Assembly (NCBI GenBank): GCA_002724975.1
Contig: PBQF01000046.1
Span: forward strand, 1 to 10,305
DNA from: Parcubacteria group bacterium
GTDB lineage: Bacteria; Patescibacteriota; Minisyncoccia; Phycocordibacterales; GCA-002724975
Reading direction: 5' to 3'
Length of the DNA: 10,305 bases
The stretch's first letter is position 1, and each line of letters starts with the position of its first letter. Under the pieces are notes generated by a model, which had not been told where the DNA came from, ran no database searches, and was given only the letters and a program-made list of their open reading frames with translations. Made by a program: the position numbers and the translations under genes. Below, piece by piece: positions 6,110 to 10,305 of the stretch.

Positions 6110-7771
6110 ATGATCAACAAAGCGAAACGAAGAGTGCTTCTTATAAGAGTACCTCAATGTGAGCGTAGTATAGGGCAGGAAGAGAAGGACCTGTCTGTTG
6201 TAAGGAATTTCCAGCCATATTTGCCTCTGTCCCTGGCTTATTTAGGGGCATTTCTAAATGAGTATGCTTCAGAAGATTACCTCGTCACGATAGAAGATAT
6301 AAATACGAAATATGTAGTTGAATCAGAGGGTTATGTGGACTGCAATGTTATGGACAGGATGATGGAGTCTGTCATCAGTGATACTGAGTATGATATTATA
6401 GGTATTAGTTCTGCTTTCGTAAATAACTTAGATTGGGTACAAAGAGCGGTACAGTTGGCAAATGAGTATCATCCAGGTAAACCTGTTATTCTTGGTGGAG
6501 GTTATCCTACGGTCTATCCTGAGAAGTCATTGGAGCAGACGGGTGCGGATTATGCCATAATTGGTGAAGGTGAAGATACCTTATTATCACTCTTGAACAG
6601 GATTTCTGGTGTGAAGAACAGCAGGTTTGAAAAACTATTTTCACAAATCAGTGGTTATGTATATAGGGAAAATGGTGAAATACATACCATTCCTAAGACA
6701 ACTGTTATTGATGATCTTGATTTGATTCCGTTTCCAGCGTGGGATATACTCGATGTTGAAGAGTATCTTGGTAAACAGGATGAACGGATGTTATTAGGCT
6801 ATACCAGCAGGGGATGTCCATTTAGATGTACTTACTGTGGTACTCATTTGGCGTGGGGCAGCGGTATTCGATTTAGAAGTGCTGAGAATGTGCTGATGGA
6901 AATTGATTTTATGTATCGTGAGTATGGCATAAAGAACATTCATTTCGTCGATGATAACATGACAGCAAATAAGAAGCGGATGAACACGATCCTGAATGGC
7001 TTAATCGAGAGAGATTATGATCTGACCTGGCAGGCCTCGAATTTTGCTGTAAATTCACTTGACAAAGAGACGATTGCGCTAATGATACCTTCCAAGATGG
7101 CAAAAGTTACACTGGCTATTGAATCTGGATCTCAATCAACACAGAAGCAGATTAACAAGAATCTTGACTTGAAAAAAGCTGAAGAAGTGTTTCGGATGTT
7201 CGAGCAATATGATATACCGATTCACCTGAACTTTATGATCGGCTTTCCTATGGAGACTGTAGATGAAATACAGGCAACCATTGATCTTGCTAACAGGCTA
7301 GGGGCTCATGAAACACAGGTTAACATCGTTACTCCATGGCCGGGTACGGAACTTTATGAGTACGTACTCAAACATAAAAACCTGAACAGGGAGATTGCCA
7401 TGGAGGACATGGACCACCGTAAGCCCGTAGGTTTTGTCAATGTTCCGTGGAATTACGTAGAACTCAATCACCTTTCGTACGATACAAACATCTCACTCAA
7501 TTTTGTTAACAACCGAGATCTTAATGACCCGAAGAGCTATCCTCGGCTTATGCAGAGATGGAAAGGTTTGGAGGCGTCATTGCCACAACACGCTATTTTA
7601 TTTGTTTGTATAGGATATCTACATAAGCAAATGGGCAATTTAATAGAATGCAACAACTATTACGACAAAGCTGCTCACCTGTTTAAGAAAAAGGATGTAG
7701 ATAGGGCCTACGGTAAATATCTTAATTGGGATAATAATTTAATCATTAAGGATTTCAAGGATCATATGTGA
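6110..7771 (+). CDS. B12-binding-domain radical SAM protein with helical C-terminal tail (second copy)
   Basis: 553 residues. The N-terminal 170 or so form a cobalamin-binding domain: LPLSLAYLGAFLNEY, DIIGISSAF, ILGGGYPTVYPEKSL and YAIIGEGEDTL. It lacks the DxHxxG histidine. The linker LDLIPFPAWD leads to the radical SAM barrel with TSRGCPFRCTYCG; Cys236, Cys240 and Cys243 would ligate the [4Fe-4S] cluster. Later barrel motifs are FVDDNMT, AIESGS and GFPMET. After about residue 490 a tail containing AILFVCIGYLHKQMGN and YYDKAAHLFKKK looks like a TPR-type helical hairpin, perhaps for partner binding. It is only distantly similar to the other B12 radical SAM protein here, so it is not a recent duplicate. 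Likely role: radical C-methylation or a related step on an acyl-ACP or sugar intermediate; the substrate is unknown. Base composition is visibly richer in G+C than its neighbours. Confidence 0.9.
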   Translation: MINKAKRRVLLIRVPQCERSIGQEEKDLSVVRNFQPYLPLSLAYLGAFLNEYASEDYLVTIEDINTKYVVESEGYVDCNVMDRMMESVISDTEYDIIGISSAFVNNLDWVQRAVQLANEYHPGKPVILGGGYPTVYPEKSLEQTGADYAIIGEGEDTLLSLLNRISGVKNSRFEKLFSQISGYVYRENGEIHTIPKTTVIDDLDLIPFPAWDILDVEEYLGKQDERMLLGYTSRGCPFRCTYCGTHLAWGSGIRFRSAENVLMEIDFMYREYGIKNIHFVDDNMTANKKRMNTILNGLIERDYDLTWQASNFAVNSLDKETIALMIPSKMAKVTLAIESGSQSTQKQINKNLDLKKAEEVFRMFEQYDIPIHLNFMIGFPMETVDEIQATIDLANRLGAHETQVNIVTPWPGTELYEYVLKHKNLNREIAMEDMDHRKPVGFVNVPWNYVELNHLSYDTNISLNFVNNRDLNDPKSYPRLMQRWKGLEASLPQHAILFVCIGYLHKQMGNLIECNNYYDKAAHLFKKKDVDRAYGKYLNWDNNLIIKDFKDHM

Positions 7772-7829
7772 AAAACAAAACTATCTGAAGGTTTTATCAG
7801 TAATTAACAGTTGAATAATTGATGGTATT

Positions 7830-8407
7830 ATGAACCATGTTATTAAGTGTTGGGAAGATCTGTTTTCAAAAAGGCGGCAAATCTCAAAGTATCCTTTTGC
7901 AGATATGGTTTCATTGTTTTAACATTATAATGAACATATTCCAAGACATGCAAGAATACTGGAATTGGGTAGCGGGCCGGGTACAAATATTTCATTATTT
8001 ATAGACTTGGATTATAGGTATTATTCAGTTGAAGGTTTACTTTCTGCAATTCAAATATCAAAAGAAAGATTTCCATATCCTTTTATCTGCCAGGCAGATT
8101 TTACAAAGATTCTTCTGTTTCAAACTAATACCTTCAGTATGGTTGCGGATAGATCGGCCATAACACATAACAAAGACTCCGCTGATAATATTTTCAAGAA
8201 ATTTCCGGGGTTATTGTACCTGATGGCTTATTTATAGAAGTTGATTACTTTGCAATTGATCACAATATAAACAAAACTATTCTGAAAGATACTGAAATGG
8301 CAAGGCATAAACATGCCTACTTCTGTGACGAAAAAGATTTAATCAGAAGATTAAGAGGATATAAGATACTCTTCATGGGGTATAAACCAGATACATCTGT
8401 TTTGTAA
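7830..8407 (+). pseudogene. decayed class I SAM-dependent methyltransferase
   Basis: From ATG 7830 the frame reads MNHVIKCWEDLFSKRRQISK..., then meets a TAA at 7920-7922. It continues in the same frame as HYNEHIPRHARILELGSGPGTN, a clear SAM-binding motif I, and later VADRSAITHN, typical of the family. It is lost near 8190-8200, ending at TAG 8235. Reading resumes one base out of frame as EISGVIVPDGLFIEVDYFA..., the 'vlkpGG-F' strand, and runs to TAA 8405-8407. Joined, the pieces give about 190 residues, close to the length of a small methyltransferase. One nonsense codon and one frameshift consistent with a single-base deletion make it a pseudogene. Ancestral role: methylation of a small molecule or sugar, target unknown. 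The 90-codon open stretch at 7965-8237 is only a piece of it. Confidence 0.85.
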
Positions 8408-8433
8408 AGGTAAATTTGTGGATAGGATTCTAA

Positions 8434-10044
8434 TTGAGATTGGTGGAGAATAAAGCAGAAAAGGTTATGGGAAAGGCATATCCAGTAGATATATATGAAA
8501 TAAAAGATTATGGGATTGAAAAATGGTTAAATAATTATTATGTCCCGGTTACAGGAAAAGAGTTTAATGCAATTTATGATGATGTTAAAACAGTATATAT
8601 GGCACTATTAAAGGAAAACCAGGATAATGTGGTTAAAAGTATAGCTCTCTCTCATTTTACGCTTATAAAAAGTGTCTCAACGTATGTTTATGAGTTGTTA
8701 ACACTGTCGAGATTGAAAGTGCATGGATATAAGTTTGCGATTGGGGGAGAAAAAGAGGAAATCCCAGATAATATTTCAATGGTTCAATCTGTTCTTTCTG
8801 GGAATAAAAGTTTGGTTAAGGGTCTTGCTGAGATAACTTCTCTGGAAAAGACCAGACACATTCTAGGAACAATAAAAAATAATTTTAAACCACTGTCTTC
8901 ACATGGTGTAAGTTTTATAAGAAATATTTCTAATCCATATTTTTTTGTTGGAGATAGGTATCAAAAGGAAGTTGTTTCTTTTTGTGATGAAAATAATATT
9001 AACCCTGTATGTTTGCCGTCAATGTTATTTGCCAGAAATAATAATCATTATGCCTCAAATTTCAAGTCTTCAGGGTTAGTTGAATTTGTTTATGATTTCT
9101 TGGATATTGTAAGAAAACAACACCCTGTAATTAATAGCTTAGAATTTGAATGCTTAAAAAAAGAGATTAATAATATATTTAGATTAAGTTATTCGTTTTT
9201 TTGCCAGAACGTTGAGGTGTTTAGCAAATTTAAACCTAAAAAATTACTTATTACTGGTTTAGGGAATCCTATTCATAGGATATTTTGTTTTGCATGGAGA
9301 TATGCAGGAGGTGAAGTTATTGGATTTACACATGGAAACACATATAGTTATCAATATAGTAAAAGAATATTCATAGAGCTATCTCCAGTAGATTTATATG
9401 TTTCCACGTCACGGGGGCATAAAGAATTAATTAATCAAGCCGTGAAGGATTTTTCTTTAGATCTTAAGAACTGTGCAATAACATATATAAAAAATAATAT
9501 TTATATCCCATTGTTTAGGAAGATGCAAAAAGATATACCAGTTAAAAAAATAGAAAATATTATGGTAGTAGGTGGAGTAACAAAGAACTATTCTGCAATA
9601 AATACTGAATATCATAAGCTTTCTTTGCTTTATAACGATATTCAGCTAATTAAAGTTATAAAGGAAACCGGTTATTATACTATATATAAGCCACGTCCAG
9701 AGACAATTAATGAAACGTATGGTATTTTTGAAATGTATGCTGATGATGTTTTAAATGATAAATTTGAGGATGTGTATAGCCGTGCGGATTGTCTTATATT
9801 TTCCTCTCCATATACTACAGCCTTTGGCTTTTCATTACTTTCAAATAAGCCTATAGTATTATTAAATCTACAAGGTTATAGCTGGCATCCAAGGGCATTT
9901 GGACTGATAAAGAAAAGATGCTCTGTAGTTGAGGCCAAAGCTGTTGATGGTAAAATTGCTTTTAATGGGAAAGATGTTCTTGGGGCCGTTCAAGAATCTA
10001 TTAACAACATTAATTATGATATTTTACATGAGTTTGCTTTTTAA
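8434..10044 (+). CDS. putative GT-B-like glycosyltransferase / surface-carbohydrate biosynthesis protein
   Basis: 536 residues with no signal peptide or obvious membrane segment. I do not recognise a named family. The C-terminal half looks like a two-Rossmann GT-B or CDP-glycerol-transferase-like fold: PKKLLITGLGN (about 268-278), VIGFTHGNTYSYQYSKR with His300 in an HG motif, and IENIMVVGGV. A nucleotide-binding-like segment follows, YSRADCLIFSSPYTTAFGF and LSNKPIVLLN (about 448-478). The N-terminal 180 or so residues are helical and unfamiliar. A stop at 8431-8433 limits the start. TTG 8434 has AGGA six bases upstream; GTG 8443 and ATG 8467 lack a well-placed site. The gene is the most AT-rich in the window, unlike the second radical SAM gene, which suggests a different origin. 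Role inferred: adding a sugar or phospho-polyol unit to the glycan. Confidence 0.5.
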   Translation: MRLVENKAEKVMGKAYPVDIYEIKDYGIEKWLNNYYVPVTGKEFNAIYDDVKTVYMALLKENQDNVVKSIALSHFTLIKSVSTYVYELLTLSRLKVHGYKFAIGGEKEEIPDNISMVQSVLSGNKSLVKGLAEITSLEKTRHILGTIKNNFKPLSSHGVSFIRNISNPYFFVGDRYQKEVVSFCDENNINPVCLPSMLFARNNNHYASNFKSSGLVEFVYDFLDIVRKQHPVINSLEFECLKKEINNIFRLSYSFFCQNVEVFSKFKPKKLLITGLGNPIHRIFCFAWRYAGGEVIGFTHGNTYSYQYSKRIFIELSPVDLYVSTSRGHKELINQAVKDFSLDLKNCAITYIKNNIYIPLFRKMQKDIPVKKIENIMVVGGVTKNYSAINTEYHKLSLLYNDIQLIKVIKETGYYTIYKPRPETINETYGIFEMYADDVLNDKFEDVYSRADCLIFSSPYTTAFGFSLLSNKPIVLLNLQGYSWHPRAFGLIKKRCSVVEAKAVDGKIAFNGKDVLGAVQESINNINYDILHEFAF

Positions 10045-10096
10045 TGAAGAGTGGTGACAGAGATGACAGATAGGACACAAACATATTATTAATTAT

Positions 10097-10305
10097 ATGA
10101 TAAAAGTAAAAATCTATGGAGCTGGTTCAATTGGAAATCATCTTGCCTATGCTTGTTGTTCTAAAGGGTGGGATGTCACTTTATGTGATATAGATACTGA
10201 GGCCCTGAAAAGAACAAAAAATGATATATACCCGTCAAGATATGGTCTATGGGATGATAAAATCCAGTTGCTGCATGTTGGTGGGCTTAAACCGAAAAAA
10301 TATGA
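10097..10305 (+). CDS. Rossmann-fold NAD(P)-dependent oxidoreductase, Gfo/Idh/MocA-like (partial, N-terminus)
   Basis: ATG 10097 opens a frame that runs off the right edge after 69 codons. The start MIKVKIYGAGSIGNHLAYAC is a textbook beta-alpha-beta dinucleotide site (GAGSIG). An acidic residue ends the second strand (VTLCDID, near residue 32), which favours NAD over NADP. The following KRTKNDIYPSRYGLWDDKI suggests a Gfo/Idh/MocA-type sugar dehydrogenase, but a UDP-sugar or hydroxyacyl dehydrogenase start cannot be excluded from so little sequence. No Shine-Dalgarno site is visible directly upstream. In a glycan locus it would oxidise or reduce a nucleotide-sugar intermediate; that is inference. 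Confidence 0.7.
   Translation, partial: MIKVKIYGAGSIGNHLAYACCSKGWDVTLCDIDTEALKRTKNDIYPSRYGLWDDKIQLLHVGGLKPKKY

Noticed and set aside
7784..7800. Terminator after the second radical SAM gene (CTGA...TCAG arms)
   Set aside because: Only 4 bp of pairing and no following T-run.
7965..8237. 90-codon ORF as an independent gene
   Set aside because: It starts inside SAM motif I of the methyltransferase. Coding similarity continues upstream of its start in the same frame and downstream of its stop in another frame, so it is a fragment of the pseudogene.
10044..10092. Tiny ORFs (MKSGDRDDR at 10044-10073; a second frame ending 10092) before the dehydrogenase gene
   Set aside because: Very short, partly built of the small repeat GACAGA-GAT-GACAGA, with no recognisable similarity; probably spacer.

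Overview
The window is a low-GC bacterial biosynthetic locus with every gene on the + strand. It has short gaps or overlaps, frequent GTG/TTG starts and many AGA/AGG codons. The gene content suggests an O-antigen/capsule or related surface-glycan locus, or possibly a small acyl-carrier-protein-based natural product pathway. The sequence does not fix the phylum. Two cobalamin-type radical SAM enzymes imply a cobalamin-using bacterium. Reading is one-directional throughout, so the window is probably one operon or a few serial ones, entered and left mid-locus.

Layout. (1) Positions 1-987: the last 36 codons of a protein with a winged-helix-like tail resembling the COG4310/DUF4910 family, then an AAC(3)-family N-acetyltransferase homologue. 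Such proteins are often neighbours in surface-sugar loci. (2) Positions 1018-5596: a B12-binding radical SAM enzyme, a double-flavodoxin-fold oxidoreductase with a cysteine cluster, and an AMP-forming ligase overlapping it by 8 bases. (3) Positions 5597-6099: a short gap, a freestanding acyl carrier protein (ACP) with a strong Shine-Dalgarno site and GTG start, and a 19-codon translation-coupled ORF that looks like the severed N-terminus of a second ligase. (4) Positions 6110-7771: a second, divergent B12-binding radical SAM enzyme with a helical, TPR-like tail. (5) Positions 7830-8407: a decayed SAM methyltransferase with one in-frame stop and one frameshift. (6) Positions 8434-10044: an AT-rich gene for a putative GT-B-like glycosyltransferase. 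(7) Positions 10097-10305: the N-terminus of a Rossmann-fold NAD(P)-dependent dehydrogenase that runs off the end.

Inferred logic. The ligase would adenylate a carboxylic acid and load it on the ACP phosphopantetheine arm. One or both B12 radical SAM enzymes could modify the tethered acid or a sugar, for example by C-methylation or rearrangement. The flavoprotein could supply electrons or carry out a redox step. The AAC(3) homologue, glycosyltransferase and dehydrogenase would build or decorate the sugar part. No substrate can be read from the sequence. The severed ligase start, the methyltransferase pseudogene and uneven base composition all indicate a mosaic, recently remodelled locus.
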